From Prevotella sp. (GTDB taxonomy: Bacteria > Bacteroidota > Bacteroidia > Bacteroidales > Bacteroidaceae): a stretch of DNA of 64,000 bases. The number at the start of each line of letters is the position of its first letter. Within the stretch, counting starts at the first letter, position 1. This document shows positions 46,801-55,489 of the stretch, piece by piece. The stretch is from assembly GCA_017475265.1 (NCBI GenBank), contig JAFVFY010000027.1:62001-126000 (forward strand). Direction: 5' to 3'. Made by a program: the position numbers and the translations under genes. Under the pieces are notes generated by a model. The model was not told where the DNA came from. It did no database searches and saw only the letters and a list, made by a program, of their open reading frames with translations.

Positions 46801-49743
46801 GTCGAGCAGGCCCACAATGCCACCTACGTAATTGCTGCCAGAGACAGTGCTACTGCATGAGGTTATTTCGGTATAACCTTCTTTGTTGGTAGTCACCGAA
46901 CTGTTAGAAGCCAGCACGCCGCAGTTGTAGATGCGAGTACTGCCTGTAGCTTCATTGCAGATGGCACCTACGTTAGTGCCACCACTGATGCTTACATTGT
47001 CGAGGATGACATTCTTGATGACGGCTCCTTCAGCGTAGCCCACAAGCGAATGGCCTACGCCCCTGATAGTGTATAACTGACCGTCGATGGTTCCTTTGAA
47101 GGGGTGTTCATCTGTACCGATAACCTTTGTAACATCAAAGCCATCGCATAAAATATAGTCCCCCTCCATGTTGGTGATCTCATCCGAACTGCAAACCAGT
47201 CCTCCTGCTGACGAGGCTTTAGGTAGGACAAACAGAGTGGTCTGCGTTCCTTCATCGTCGCCTAAATCGGCAGTAGGTAGCTGGGCGGCGAGGGTGGTGA
47301 TTGACGTCTCAACATTATGATGGTCGAAGCGGGGCATCAGTCGTATGTTTCCGTTGTCGTCGCTGACAGCCATAAACGTTGAGTTCGTGACATGCAACAT
47401 CTGATAGCCAGTACCTGTTGTCTTATCCATGTTATAGTAGTCAGATGCAACGAAAGCTTGGCCATACTCCCCCAACGTCACAGTCTTTGCACCCGTATAG
47501 GTCGATTGCATTCCACCACCGCCATCGCGTACAGCGTCGGTAGCATTGGTTCTAAAGAGCTTGCCAGAATACTTAACGCTTTCTATCTGCAGGTTATAGG
47601 GGTCGAAGCCGTTCTGCCCGTTCGTCTTATCGTATACAGATGCTTCATCAGTATTGGTAAAATAGTCTGACTCTGTTTCATCCTTTGTCTTTTCCTCATA
47701 GGTTCCACTATATTTGTAACCCATTTCGGCATCGATATTGAAGTTGGGCTTGACGTACCAAAGCAACTCATCGGCAGCAGTAGAGACATCAGAAACATTG
47801 GCCACTGGCTCGGTTGTTATGGTAGAACCGTCGGTGGTCTTGGCGTAGTTCGTTCCCTGCCTGATGAGATATTTAGAATTAGAGGCATCGGTTCCCGCCT
47901 GAGTGGCTGCGCCAGTATATCGGCCTCGATAGGTGCCCATCACCTCGTAGGTGACATAGATGTCGGCCAGCGTACCCGTGGACGCCACTTCGGGATAGTT
48001 GGCCAATGAGGTGCTTTCACTCTGATGCTGGGCATTCTTCGAGGCAGTTGCATTACCCCGGATTGGCTTGTATTTTTGATAGCCGGACTCCTTGACGAAG
48101 TTCGTCCAGAAATGATACATCTTGACCATCGGACTGTCATACTTCTTGAGTGCAGCAGCGTAAGCCGCCTTGTCGGAAGAGCGGTTGGTAATGGGTTTTC
48201 GCATCACCTCCCAGCCGTGCTGGTCAAGCAGGATCAGTGCTCCGTCGAGATTGTATTCCTCCAGGTCGAAGTCACCGTTATAGTCGTCTCCCACCTTCGT
48301 ACCCACACCGATGGTCTGGAACCAGTGTGGGCCATAGGCGAAGGCTTTCTTGGAATTGGTCCATGTCGAACCGTTGGCCCATACATCGTAGGTGTGCCAG
48401 CCTATTGCCCCTGCTCCTGTCGTGAGGGCGGCTTCTATCTGGGCGTCTGTTGGAGTTGTGCCGACAGTGTATGTATTGTCTTTGTCGTGGATAAGGTTAG
48501 CTGCCGTAGGGTTGGTCTTCCAGTAGTTTTCAAACGAAGTAACTGTATGCCGCACGTCATTAGCGGCATTGCCGTCAAGATCGTCCACAACGTCAGAGGT
48601 GACCAAACGGAAGTGTGTACCTGTACCTTTAAGAATCATGTAGTCCGTTGCCACATGACGTGCGTCGTGTGAGCCTGTGGGGTCTGTGTCGTCATTGCCG
48701 TCAGACACTTTTGAATTGTTCGAAATGACACCGGTAACCACTTTGTCGTACCCCTGTGGTTTGTAAGTGCGCAGGTAGGAGTAGTGCGTGTCATCGGTGG
48801 TACCGTCGGTTCGTGTTTGCAGTGAAGCAATCCTCAGGCGGTAGGGGTCGCCGCCTTCCAGGTACCAGGCCCAGCGGGTACGGGTACTGGCCACCGCATC
48901 TGCCGTTGCGTCCAACTTGTCCTGACCATAGACGAAAAGGCCGCCCTCACCGTTGATGTAGGGATAGATGCCCGGTTTTGCTGTAGCCTCAAAACCGTCG
49001 CCCGACTCCTGACGGAACGAGGTGCCGCCGGCAAACTTCAGCAGGTATTTCTTACCATCGACGGCACGGTACTCTGAACCGTCAAGGTCGTAAGTACTGC
49101 TGGGCTCGTATTTGACATAGATGTCTTTAGGGGCACTGGCGAAATCGGATATCGGGCTTGCTCCAGGTTTCAGCTTATAAGCACCGCCAATTAAATCGAA
49201 ATCACTTTCTCTATAGAATTGATAGGTCTCTACCAGCGGACTCTGCCACTGCTCCGGCACTTCGAGAGCATCGAAGTCACCGCTCTGCTCAACGACGATG
49301 TGTCCACTCATGTCGATGATATGGATGGTGTAGGCATTGGTGGGCTTGACAGTAAACGTCACAGTGACCAACGCACCGGCATAGCCAGTGGGGACATCAA
49401 AGGTGTAGTCGGCAGCAGCGTCTGTTTCATCTGAGCCTGTGACGGTGAGCCTGTCTGCAATGGCGGGTGCCCTGCGGCGTGACTGCGCCTGGTTGAGATT
49501 TTGCAGTTTCTGCACGATGATATCCGATTTACTAATCAAATAGCCTTCAGCAGGTGTGACGGTGATGGTTACCGTCTGCCCCTCAACGCTCTTAACCACT
49601 ACTGATCCTCCTTCAGGAGAAGCAGGGTCGATAATGATATCCGTATCACTTAAAGCCCACGTTTCACTTGCTGCACCCATAAAGAGTGCAAGCGCCAAAA
49701 TGATTGTACGTATAATTCTTCCTGTATTCATATCTCGTTTCAT
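43813..49743 (-). CDS. Giant secreted protein (1976 residues) with GLUG-like and YGGG repeats
   Basis: The product has a signal peptide (IIRTIILALALFMGAASETWA). An N-terminal beta-rich region (PASPEGGSVVVKSVEGQTVTI) is followed by long lectin-like segments, a GLUG-like block (~1000-1090: NYVGGIVGLLDGEARVINC, SYVGGIVGYNN) and a C-terminal block of FYGGGSLGKVSG, VFGAGFS and VFGGGDRGDVEG repeats like those of the 4250-residue neighbour. It ends abruptly after the repeats without a sorting domain. Its ATG overlaps the TGA of the upstream ATPase (ATGA), indicating translational coupling. Role unknown; a cell-surface or matrix protein is the simplest inference. Confidence 0.83.
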   Translation of the reverse strand: MKRDMNTGRIIRTIILALALFMGAASETWALSDTDIIIDPASPEGGSVVVKSVEGQTVTITVTPAEGYLISKSDIIVQKLQNLNQAQSRRRAPAIADRLTVTGSDETDAAADYTFDVPTGYAGALVTVTFTVKPTNAYTIHIIDMSGHIVVEQSGDFDALEVPEQWQSPLVETYQFYRESDFDLIGGAYKLKPGASPISDFASAPKDIYVKYEPSSTYDLDGSEYRAVDGKKYLLKFAGGTSFRQESGDGFEATAKPGIYPYINGEGGLFVYGQDKLDATADAVASTRTRWAWYLEGGDPYRLRIASLQTRTDGTTDDTHYSYLRTYKPQGYDKVVTGVISNNSKVSDGNDDTDPTGSHDARHVATDYMILKGTGTHFRLVTSDVVDDLDGNAANDVRHTVTSFENYWKTNPTAANLIHDKDNTYTVGTTPTDAQIEAALTTGAGAIGWHTYDVWANGSTWTNSKKAFAYGPHWFQTIGVGTKVGDDYNGDFDLEEYNLDGALILLDQHGWEVMRKPITNRSSDKAAYAAALKKYDSPMVKMYHFWTNFVKESGYQKYKPIRGNATASKNAQHQSESTSLANYPEVASTGTLADIYVTYEVMGTYRGRYTGAATQAGTDASNSKYLIRQGTNYAKTTDGSTITTEPVANVSDVSTAADELLWYVKPNFNIDAEMGYKYSGTYEEKTKDETESDYFTNTDEASVYDKTNGQNGFDPYNLQIESVKYSGKLFRTNATDAVRDGGGGMQSTYTGAKTVTLGEYGQAFVASDYYNMDKTTGTGYQMLHVTNSTFMAVSDDNGNIRLMPRFDHHNVETSITTLAAQLPTADLGDDEGTQTTLFVLPKASSAGGLVCSSDEITNMEGDYILCDGFDVTKVIGTDEHPFKGTIDGQLYTIRGVGHSLVGYAEGAVIKNVILDNVSISGGTNVGAICNEATGSTRIYNCGVLASNSSVTTNKEGYTEITSCSSTVSGSNYVGGIVGLLDGEARVINCFSYAEITDGSYVGGIVGYNNVATTSSNLKTMVMNCMFYGDITGGTNKAPIYNGQIITNRSDENGVSNYNYFCDEASYVKNRDIQTYHCALMAETRFLQRFEFFRHLLNSHRELAAWWATGSYNNKEQMMKWALEPSQIGTATPYPILKTPGYYPSVVNIDAENATTQTKRNKGGKLGTLTVNIQMGNGAVFNHPGTGEDEAKIETSQLTLNITDKDPEHFNFNYYKVQLPYYNDVGTKNYTGNRVVTGWMITNITGGTEGSLTTGDDATATVTTENGETTITLSTPYNYADRNCTAKDLYSTTNKRVFNQGAYWDVPEGVTEITIKPYWGKAVYLADANADVVYNKGMTAPTNVPTVGGGQLYTNGGENQFNGQKVYTALTGTGGAIDSNVLGASSSNTVYDYAVVLVGNFHHYGDIEANNKPYTVTSVDLDGDNEPDYSFMLRFDGRKVFHPVRYDFLNLVGLGMAQKSTGGTGSYNFGIMQPKYWFETTNTSLFRVTQFEYDRSDRAAAPYIVQGGVVEQWVSGQNNGAGNKTTYFHVGGNAWFKEFHRGTHQDRSLQSKHPPVSVTGGDYDEFYLTGLYTANVTSYEDNAECYINGGRFGIVCGAAMEGIGKANGADNTGNVTWQIQNADIDEFYAGGINAANRKIVEGNITTVIEGGYIKLFCGGPKFGDMNSGKTVNTSANSTIFDTFFGAGYGGNAYSREAPRNHNNIINFPHNDSSAGNDASWNAWLGRYYKQEYNATYGGVSTQFSYQFLPMSGNADNVARIFVDYVKFSLATTHGVTSTLKDCTITGNFYGGGSLGKVSGNVTSILDGCTVGGNVFGAGFSATLPDVIVDAIGFEVEPYYYQDLGTYRTGVKYLDNATYKPTTYTWTQGAANSLVSIDKNNHTLSTPENLNKSNLGSVAGNVILTIKGNSVIGTEGDTTKGHVFGGGEESYVTGAANKVIVNLEGNTHVFGNVFGGGDRGDVEGSTEVNIRETPSENP

Positions 49744-51350
49744 TTTTTTACTATTTTATAACTGTCGATGGTACGACGATCCTCACTTATATTCATGCCT
49801 ACGGCTACGATGGAGCGGCTATCGGCGGCAAAGCGCACAGCGTAGTCCTTCTTCAGAATCTGTTCGGCGGCCTCATCTGCCGACTTGCCGTATTTTAGTT
49901 CTATGATGTATATTGTGTCGGGCATCTTCAGGACGATGTCCATACGCCCGTCGGCAGTCTGGTCTTCTGCCTGCACGTCGGCTCCCACACCCACCAGGGC
50001 GGCATAGATGAGCGACTGATATAATTGTTCATTCTGGTTCCTGTCAGTGATACTATATGGGATGCCAGCATACCAGCGGCGTACCACCTCGATAAACTGC
50101 TCGATGGAGATTTTTTTGAAGCGAAGGTCGTTGTAGGCATTTGCCAGTGTGTCCTGGCTACCCACGTAGTCCTCCATATAATACTGGTAGAGTGAGTAGG
50201 CAAAACCTTCACGCACCTCTTCATTGGGAAATCCCAAGGTGAATTGTTTAGTGAGTGGGTTGTATTCCTTCAGCGTCAGGTAGCCGCTTTGGTACAGCAC
50301 GGGGATGGGGTCGGTGATGCGCTCGGTGGGGGCATCGAAACGGCGGAGCGGATACTGACAGCCATCTAACTGCTGTATGCTGAGACTGTGCTGACGCATC
50401 ACGTTGATGAGCATCGTCGGCGTGCCGGTGGAGAACCAGAAATGCTGGATATCGCCCATCGCAAAAGCATTGATGAGGCTCCAGGGACAATAGATGTCGG
50501 TCAACTCGTTGGAGAAGTGGTAGCCGTCATAGGTCTGTTTCAGCTTTGCCACCACATCATCGTAGGTGTAGTGCAGGCCCCAGCGGCTGTAAGTCTTGTT
50601 CATATTCTCCGTCAGCAGTTCGATGTCGGGCTTCATCTCTGTGAGCAGTTCCTCTTCGGTGATGCCGCAGACAGCCTCGAAGGCAGGGGCGAAGGTCAGC
50701 TGTTGCAGGTTGTTCAGCTCGCTAAACACCGACAGCTGCGAGAACTTCGAGATGCCCGTCAGGAATACGAAACGCAGCCGCTGCGCCTGCTCCTTGAGCG
50801 GAGAGAACAGCGAGCGTATGCGCTCGCGAAGATCGTCCTGCAGCTCACGGTTATGGATGCTGTCGAGCATCGGTGCGTCGTACTCGTCGATGAGGACAAC
50901 CACACGTTCACCAGTCTGCTTATAGGCCGCCTTGATGATGTTGGTCAGACGGGCATCGTAGCTGTATTCGTCCTTGATGTCTGTCACTGCCCATCGCTCC
51001 TCATGGTCGCTCAGGATGCTGTCGAGGATGGCATGAACACGTTCCTTCTCATAGTATTTTCCACGCGACAGGTCAAGGCGGACGACGGGGTACTGCCGCC
51101 ATTCCTTCTCCTGGTCGTAGATATATAGTCCCTCGAACAGCTCTTTGCGGCCCTCAAAGTAGCAGCGCAGCGTATCGACCAGCAGCGACTTGCCGAAGCG
51201 GCGCGGACGGCTCAGGAAGAAGTAAGTGGCAGGGGTGGAAACCATCTGCCAGACATACTTCGTCTTGTCCACATACACGGACTTCTGTTCGCGTATCCAG
51301 TCAAATGTCTGCACGCCCACGGCGTAGCCTCTTCTTTTATATTCTGCCAT
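49740..51350 (-). CDS. AAA-ATPase-like / DUF1703 PD-(D/E)XK protein (copy 3)
   Basis: The 536-residue product is a textbook AAA-ATPase_like plus PDDEXK_9 protein. It has the N-terminal VQTFDWIREQKSVYVDKTKYV, Walker A SRPRRFGKSLLVDTL, Walker B VVVLIDEYDAPMLD, sensor-like FVFLTGISKFSQLSVFSELNNL and the C-terminal nuclease motifs GRMDIVLKM and IYIIELKYGKSADEA. The family is widespread in anaerobes and its function is unsettled (defence or mobile-element roles have been proposed). The gene follows the 981-residue surface protein by 43 bp and overlaps the start of the 1976-residue protein by four bases, so a three-gene operon is likely. Confidence 0.93.
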   Translation of the reverse strand: MAEYKRRGYAVGVQTFDWIREQKSVYVDKTKYVWQMVSTPATYFFLSRPRRFGKSLLVDTLRCYFEGRKELFEGLYIYDQEKEWRQYPVVRLDLSRGKYYEKERVHAILDSILSDHEERWAVTDIKDEYSYDARLTNIIKAAYKQTGERVVVLIDEYDAPMLDSIHNRELQDDLRERIRSLFSPLKEQAQRLRFVFLTGISKFSQLSVFSELNNLQQLTFAPAFEAVCGITEEELLTEMKPDIELLTENMNKTYSRWGLHYTYDDVVAKLKQTYDGYHFSNELTDIYCPWSLINAFAMGDIQHFWFSTGTPTMLINVMRQHSLSIQQLDGCQYPLRRFDAPTERITDPIPVLYQSGYLTLKEYNPLTKQFTLGFPNEEVREGFAYSLYQYYMEDYVGSQDTLANAYNDLRFKKISIEQFIEVVRRWYAGIPYSITDRNQNEQLYQSLIYAALVGVGADVQAEDQTADGRMDIVLKMPDTIYIIELKYGKSADEAAEQILKKDYAVRFAADSRSIVAVGMNISEDRRTIDSYKIVKK

Positions 51351-51393
51351 TGTTCGGTTCTTTCGTTGTAAACATCTTGTGTCAATGCAATAG

Positions 51394-54339
51394 TTATCTC
51401 ACAACAATCTTCTGGCCGTTCCTCAGATAGAGACCCTTCTTCATAGGCTTACCGTTGAGGCGTCGACCGTCAAGGGTGTACCAGACTACGGGTAATGGAG
51501 AATTGAGAGTTGAGAGTTGAGAATTGTTAAGACCTGTGCTTTCACCCCAGTCAATGAAGAGGCGGGACGGAGCAGGAGTGCTGTCGCTTACTATGACACT
51601 CTTGGGAAGATAAATCTTTCCGGCTGCTAGGGTGCCGGCCGCGTTGAGCACGAACTCGCCGTTGTAGAGGATGTATATTTGACCCGCAGTAAAAGTTCGT
51701 TCAACATCTGTTCCTGAGGCCACTGCCAGTTTGTTGCCAGTTACATCTGGCGCGGCCCCGCTCGTCGGCTGTGCCATGAATCCGTTGGAGCTGGCAGTGG
51801 AAAGCAGTATCACGGGAGCACCTTCAGGGATATAACTCAGTGATGGTGCCGTCACTACATTGCCGCTGACTCCTGTCACGATATGTGCCGTGTAGCCCGT
51901 CGGCGTGGCGAAGGCCCCCTCACTGGTGCCAATGACAAAGGAAGAAGTCCATTCGTCGTTGCTACTGTTGGGATGGAAGTCAACGTTCACAAACCTGGCC
52001 GTGACCGATCCCGTGTAGTTATTGGCCCCTGTAAAAGTGACAACGTGGTACTTGGGGTTACTGTCATCAGTGGTAAGGGAATAGTCGTATGCAGTGCCTT
52101 CTGTTCCTACCGTAAGCGGCGTGCTGTTATGGCTGATGCCTGGAACGGAATATGTGTTGCCGCTTTTCGTAATATCATCAATAGTGATGCCTGTGGCGGG
52201 GGTTATTCCGCTGCCGAGGCTCTTGGCAGTAATGGTGAATGTTGCACCGGAAAAACTTATTGAATAATTGCCAGAAGAACAAGCTAATGTTCCTATATTG
52301 ATGGCGTATGTGCCAACATCATCTCCAGCTACACGCTCCAAAGCGCCTGTAAGATTAGCGCCGATGCTTTCTCCACCAACAAGTCCGGAATATGTATATG
52401 TCAGCTCCGGGTCAACATCGCCATATCCCTTTGATTTCGCTTCGGCGGTGATAGTCAGCACAGCCGGGGTGATGGTGAAAGTCGTAGAACCGTAAACGAT
52501 AAAACCGTCATCTGCGCCGCTATCCGTAATGGTGACTGTCGCTGTTCCAGCATTTTGGTTGTTTGTATAAGTCAGCAGATAGGCTGTTGAGGGAATCGTT
52601 GTCGAACTGTATTCAAGGTGGTCTATTGGCTCTTTCTCTGTTCCGTCATAAACGTATGAGAAGCCTGTTTTATATTGAAAAGAGGGCTCGGTAATAATAG
52701 TCTGTGTCGCTGTCTCGGAAGCGAGATAGCCGGCATGAGTGGCTATGGCCTTTACCACGGTATTGGAAGTTACGGAGAAAGGATCGCTGTAGGCGGTACT
52801 ACTTGTGGTGGGAGTGCCGCCGTCGATGGTGTAGCGAACAGTAGCCCCGCTGCCAGAATTAATGGTGACCAGAGAGGTAGAACTGTTGAAGCTGATGGTC
52901 GGAGTATCACATTGTGGCACGTCGTATGTTGTAACATCGGAAGATACTGCACCCACATAGGCGATAGCCTTGATGACCGTTGCATCGCCCAAGGAGAAGG
53001 CCGTAGAATATTCTGTGCTTGTATTGTCTGGAGTATCGCCGTTGGTGGTGTAATATATAGTAGCACCAGTAGTGGCACAACTCAACGAGATGGTGCCGTC
53101 GAAGTTGTTGGTAATGGTCGGTGCTTCAACCGCGACATAATCCGTCTCCACAAAAACCCAGTGCCCTTTGTCAGTGTTCCTATCACTACGCAAATCGAGT
53201 TTTTCATTATTTGCAACACTGGAGGGTGCCATACTGTTTGCGTAGTTGCTTACATCGTATTTCGACATCGCTAACTTGGGCATGATGGAATACCAAGAAT
53301 TTCCCTGGTTATCATAGGAATTCACCACAACAAATTGGAAACGATCCTCATTTCCAGAATCATAATCTGATAATACAAATTTATCATTTTGATTGCTTCC
53401 ATTAATTGTTGTTGCCGTAAACTTCAAATATTTCTCTGACGATGCATTCACAATATAGTAATATTTGAGGTTGTCAATATTAGGATCGGCTGCCGCTTCT
53501 TCGAAATACCAAACCTTTTTCTTGTCATCTGCAGTTGAGATAGTCACATAATTGTCAGCATCGTAGGAAATATTGTAGGTTGAGCTCCTCACATGGTTTA
53601 TATTGTAGTAGTGTTTATCGCTGCTAGTTGAAACCACGAACGGTAACCCGGATTGTGGCCATTGCACGTTATTTCTTGCCACAAAAAACCATTGGGAGTT
53701 TAAATCTCCAACAGGAGTATTATTCCAATTACTCGCTTTAAGCCCATAACCATTGGCAAATTGGAGATTTCCACTTCTTTTGCCCACCCAACCTGTTCCA
53801 TTTCCTGTGTCGTATTTTGGATAAATCACCCAACTACCTTGTGTGATACCTTCTGGGGTGCCAAATGAGAACTTAAACTTAACGTCGTCAGCAGAGGCAT
53901 AGGTAGCGACCTGAATAGTGCCGTTATCGCCTGCTTTTCCAGTTTTTTTCAAATACGTTCCTGTTTCCTTATTAATGATGTAATAGTACCCACTTTCACC
54001 AGATTCCATGAAATACCACAACGCTCTCATAGTAGGTGCATTGGTGGTGGAAGCATTGTTGTTTTCGTAATTTGGGACAATATGGAAACCTTTGCCGCCA
54101 ACAGATTCAATCCAATAGAATTTCTCAGAATGGTTAGTAACATCATCATCTGTAGTCACTTCAAAAGGAAGACTTTGTCCCCACATTTCACCAACTCCCA
54201 ATGTCATCATCAGGAGCAGGAGGAGCATCCGGATTACAAATCCTGATACTTGGTTCTGTCGGATTGCAAATCCAACAGAACGGCTGTGCAAGTGGCGGCA
54301 GTTAGTTGTCTGTACGTTCCGTTTCATATCGTGTGTCAT
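51394..54339 (-). CDS. Secreted multi-domain surface protein with chitobiase-like, MBG and C-terminal sorting domains
   Basis: The 981-residue product carries a long N-terminal extension (MTHDMKRN..., partly encoded by a REP-like repeat) before the hydrophobic core MLLLLLMMTLGVGEMWGQ. RICIN-like or lectin-like segments follow (~60-400), then chitobiase-C-terminal-like repeats (GATIYYTTNGDTPDNTSTEY, GATVRYTIDGGTPTTSSTAY), an MBG-type domain (YGDVDPELTYTYSGLVGGE) and a C-terminal sorting-like tail (YTLDGRRLNGKPMKKGLYL). A heptamer array adds LNNSQLSTLNS just before the tail. Domain content points to an exported carbohydrate-binding protein. A start at the internal ATG of the hydrophobic core (residue 38) is possible, because the upstream part is repeat DNA. 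Confidence 0.83.
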   Translation of the reverse strand: MTHDMKRNVQTTNCRHLHSRSVGFAIRQNQVSGFVIRMLLLLLMMTLGVGEMWGQSLPFEVTTDDDVTNHSEKFYWIESVGGKGFHIVPNYENNNASTTNAPTMRALWYFMESGESGYYYIINKETGTYLKKTGKAGDNGTIQVATYASADDVKFKFSFGTPEGITQGSWVIYPKYDTGNGTGWVGKRSGNLQFANGYGLKASNWNNTPVGDLNSQWFFVARNNVQWPQSGLPFVVSTSSDKHYYNINHVRSSTYNISYDADNYVTISTADDKKKVWYFEEAAADPNIDNLKYYYIVNASSEKYLKFTATTINGSNQNDKFVLSDYDSGNEDRFQFVVVNSYDNQGNSWYSIMPKLAMSKYDVSNYANSMAPSSVANNEKLDLRSDRNTDKGHWVFVETDYVAVEAPTITNNFDGTISLSCATTGATIYYTTNGDTPDNTSTEYSTAFSLGDATVIKAIAYVGAVSSDVTTYDVPQCDTPTISFNSSTSLVTINSGSGATVRYTIDGGTPTTSSTAYSDPFSVTSNTVVKAIATHAGYLASETATQTIITEPSFQYKTGFSYVYDGTEKEPIDHLEYSSTTIPSTAYLLTYTNNQNAGTATVTITDSGADDGFIVYGSTTFTITPAVLTITAEAKSKGYGDVDPELTYTYSGLVGGESIGANLTGALERVAGDDVGTYAINIGTLACSSGNYSISFSGATFTITAKSLGSGITPATGITIDDITKSGNTYSVPGISHNSTPLTVGTEGTAYDYSLTTDDSNPKYHVVTFTGANNYTGSVTARFVNVDFHPNSSNDEWTSSFVIGTSEGAFATPTGYTAHIVTGVSGNVVTAPSLSYIPEGAPVILLSTASSNGFMAQPTSGAAPDVTGNKLAVASGTDVERTFTAGQIYILYNGEFVLNAAGTLAAGKIYLPKSVIVSDSTPAPSRLFIDWGESTGLNNSQLSTLNSPLPVVWYTLDGRRLNGKPMKKGLYLRNGQKIVVR
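51498..51525. repeat. Heptamer array (GAGAGTT), four units, inside the 981-residue protein gene
   Basis: Four 7-bp units; on the coding strand they read CAACTCT/CAATTCT, the same vocabulary as the arrays in the plus-strand genes. Read in frame between the body and the C-terminal sorting tail. Confidence 0.85.
54231..54282. repeat. REP-like element of the GGATTxCAAATCC type, copy A
   Basis: Two GGATT(A/G)CAAATCC cores about 30 bp apart, matching copies at 55352 and 59732. Read in frame within the N-terminal extension of the 981-residue protein (SVGFAIRQNQVSGFVIR). Confidence 0.82.
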
Positions 54340-54375
54340 ATTTATTCGTGTAATTCGTTAAATTCGTGGTTCTTA

Positions 54376-55224
54376 TTATAATTGGTTCAATATGATGTTC
54401 TTGTCAAACTCAAGTTTGTCTATGGCGAATAGCTTGCGCCCTAAGTCTTTGAAGGAGGCGCCGCAATGCCACAGGTATTCATCGATGATAAGGAAGCGGT
54501 CGTGGAATGGGTGGGTGAACGCCGCAATGTTGACAGGCTGGGTGCTGTGCTCTTGGTTATGAAGCTGCTGTAGCCGAAGCAGGCCTGCATCAATCCGCTC
54601 TGTGTAAATGGTTGCATCAACCCCTGTCCCCCTGACATCCAACAAGTCGAAGGTCTTGGCATCGACATAGCTGTCAATAAGAATCACCTCTTTTTTGGCC
54701 GTCTTCACGAGATCCTCCACGAACAGGCGGGCGGAGAACACCTGTCCCTGATGGAATACGCCAACCACAGGGGGCAATGAAGTTCGGACAAAGAAATCTA
54801 TCTTTTTTTCTGTTGCAGACACACGCTGCTCAATAAGAGACAATCGTTCATTCAAAGAATACCCTCGAAGCAGATACTGCTTTAGAACTTGATTAGCCCA
54901 TGCCCTGAATTGTATGCCTTTTGATGATTTCACCCTATATCCAACAGATAAAATCATGTCCAGATTATAATAATCAACTTGATAAGTCTTCCCGTCACTT
55001 GCAGTTGTCGCAAATTTTGCGATAACTGACAAATCTTTCAATTCTTCTCGCAGTGCATTATTGACATGCTTGCCTATTGTCTTGACATCGCGTCCAAATA
55101 GTTCGGCCATTTGCAGACGATTCAGCCACACAGTATCATCCTCCAACCTGACTTCGAGGCGTACCGTCTCGTCAGGCTGGTAGAGGATGATTTCACCCTG
55201 TTGCTGTTTTATCTCGTTCGTCAT
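54376..55224 (-). CDS. RhuM-family protein with C-terminal PLD-like domain (copy 1)
   Basis: The 282-residue product has an N-terminal virulence-RhuM/DNA-binding-like domain (residues ~10-125: VRLEVRLEDDTVWLNRLQMAELFGRDVKTIGKHV, YYNLDMILSVGYRVKSSKGI, FRAWANQVLKQYLLRGY). A short coiled coil precedes a C-terminal domain with FHDRFLIIDEYLWHCGASFKDLG, the degenerate phospholipase-D-like motif common in Bacteroidales members. Function is unproven; the layout suggests a DNA-associated accessory or defence gene. The last 124 bp are almost identical to those of the second copy, so the genes share a recently exchanged 3' end. A truncated signal-peptide frame and a promoter lie just upstream. Confidence 0.86.
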   Translation of the reverse strand: MTNEIKQQQGEIILYQPDETVRLEVRLEDDTVWLNRLQMAELFGRDVKTIGKHVNNALREELKDLSVIAKFATTASDGKTYQVDYYNLDMILSVGYRVKSSKGIQFRAWANQVLKQYLLRGYSLNERLSLIEQRVSATEKKIDFFVRTSLPPVVGVFHQGQVFSARLFVEDLVKTAKKEVILIDSYVDAKTFDLLDVRGTGVDATIYTERIDAGLLRLQQLHNQEHSTQPVNIAAFTHPFHDRFLIIDEYLWHCGASFKDLGRKLFAIDKLEFDKNIILNQL

Positions 55225-55249
55225 TCTGCGTCGTTACTGATATTAGGTG

Positions 55250-55281
55250 CAAAAATATCACTTTTCACCGTAATGGCCAAA
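55250..55281 (-). promoter_or_regulatory. Promoter of RhuM-like copy 1
   Basis: Minus strand TTTG (55278-55281), a 20-bp spacer, TATTTTTG (55250-55257). It directly follows the stop of the truncated signal-peptide frame. Confidence 0.7.
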
Positions 55282-55284
55282 TAT

Positions 55285-55461
55285 TTAGCCAAAAATCTGT
55301 CCCCACACCCCCGTGGCTCCCACGGTCATCATCAGGAGCAGGATGAACATTCGGATTGCAAATCCTGATACTCGCTGCTGTCGGATTACAAATCCGACAG
55401 AACGGCTGCGCAAGTGGCGGCAGTCAGTTGTCTGTATGTTCCGTTTCATATCGTGTGTCAT
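55285..55461 (-). pseudogene. Orphan signal-peptide frame, copy B (58 codons)
   Basis: The frame begins MTHDMKRNIQTTDCRHL, contains the REP-like encoded VGFVIRQQRVSGFAIR, then a hydrophobic core (MFILLLMMTVGATGVWGQ) and stops three residues later. It matches the first ~57 residues of the 981-residue protein and looks like its truncated 5' end. It could instead be a small exported peptide; no evidence decides. Confidence 0.65.
55352..55404. repeat. REP-like element of the GGATTxCAAATCC type, copy B
   Basis: Two cores; the second is a perfect 23-bp palindrome at 55378-55400 (arms CTGTCGGATT/AATCCGACAG around ACA). Followed by AACGGCTG as in copy A. Confidence 0.85.
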
Positions 55462-55489
55462 ATTTCGTTTAATTCGTTAAATTCGTGGT

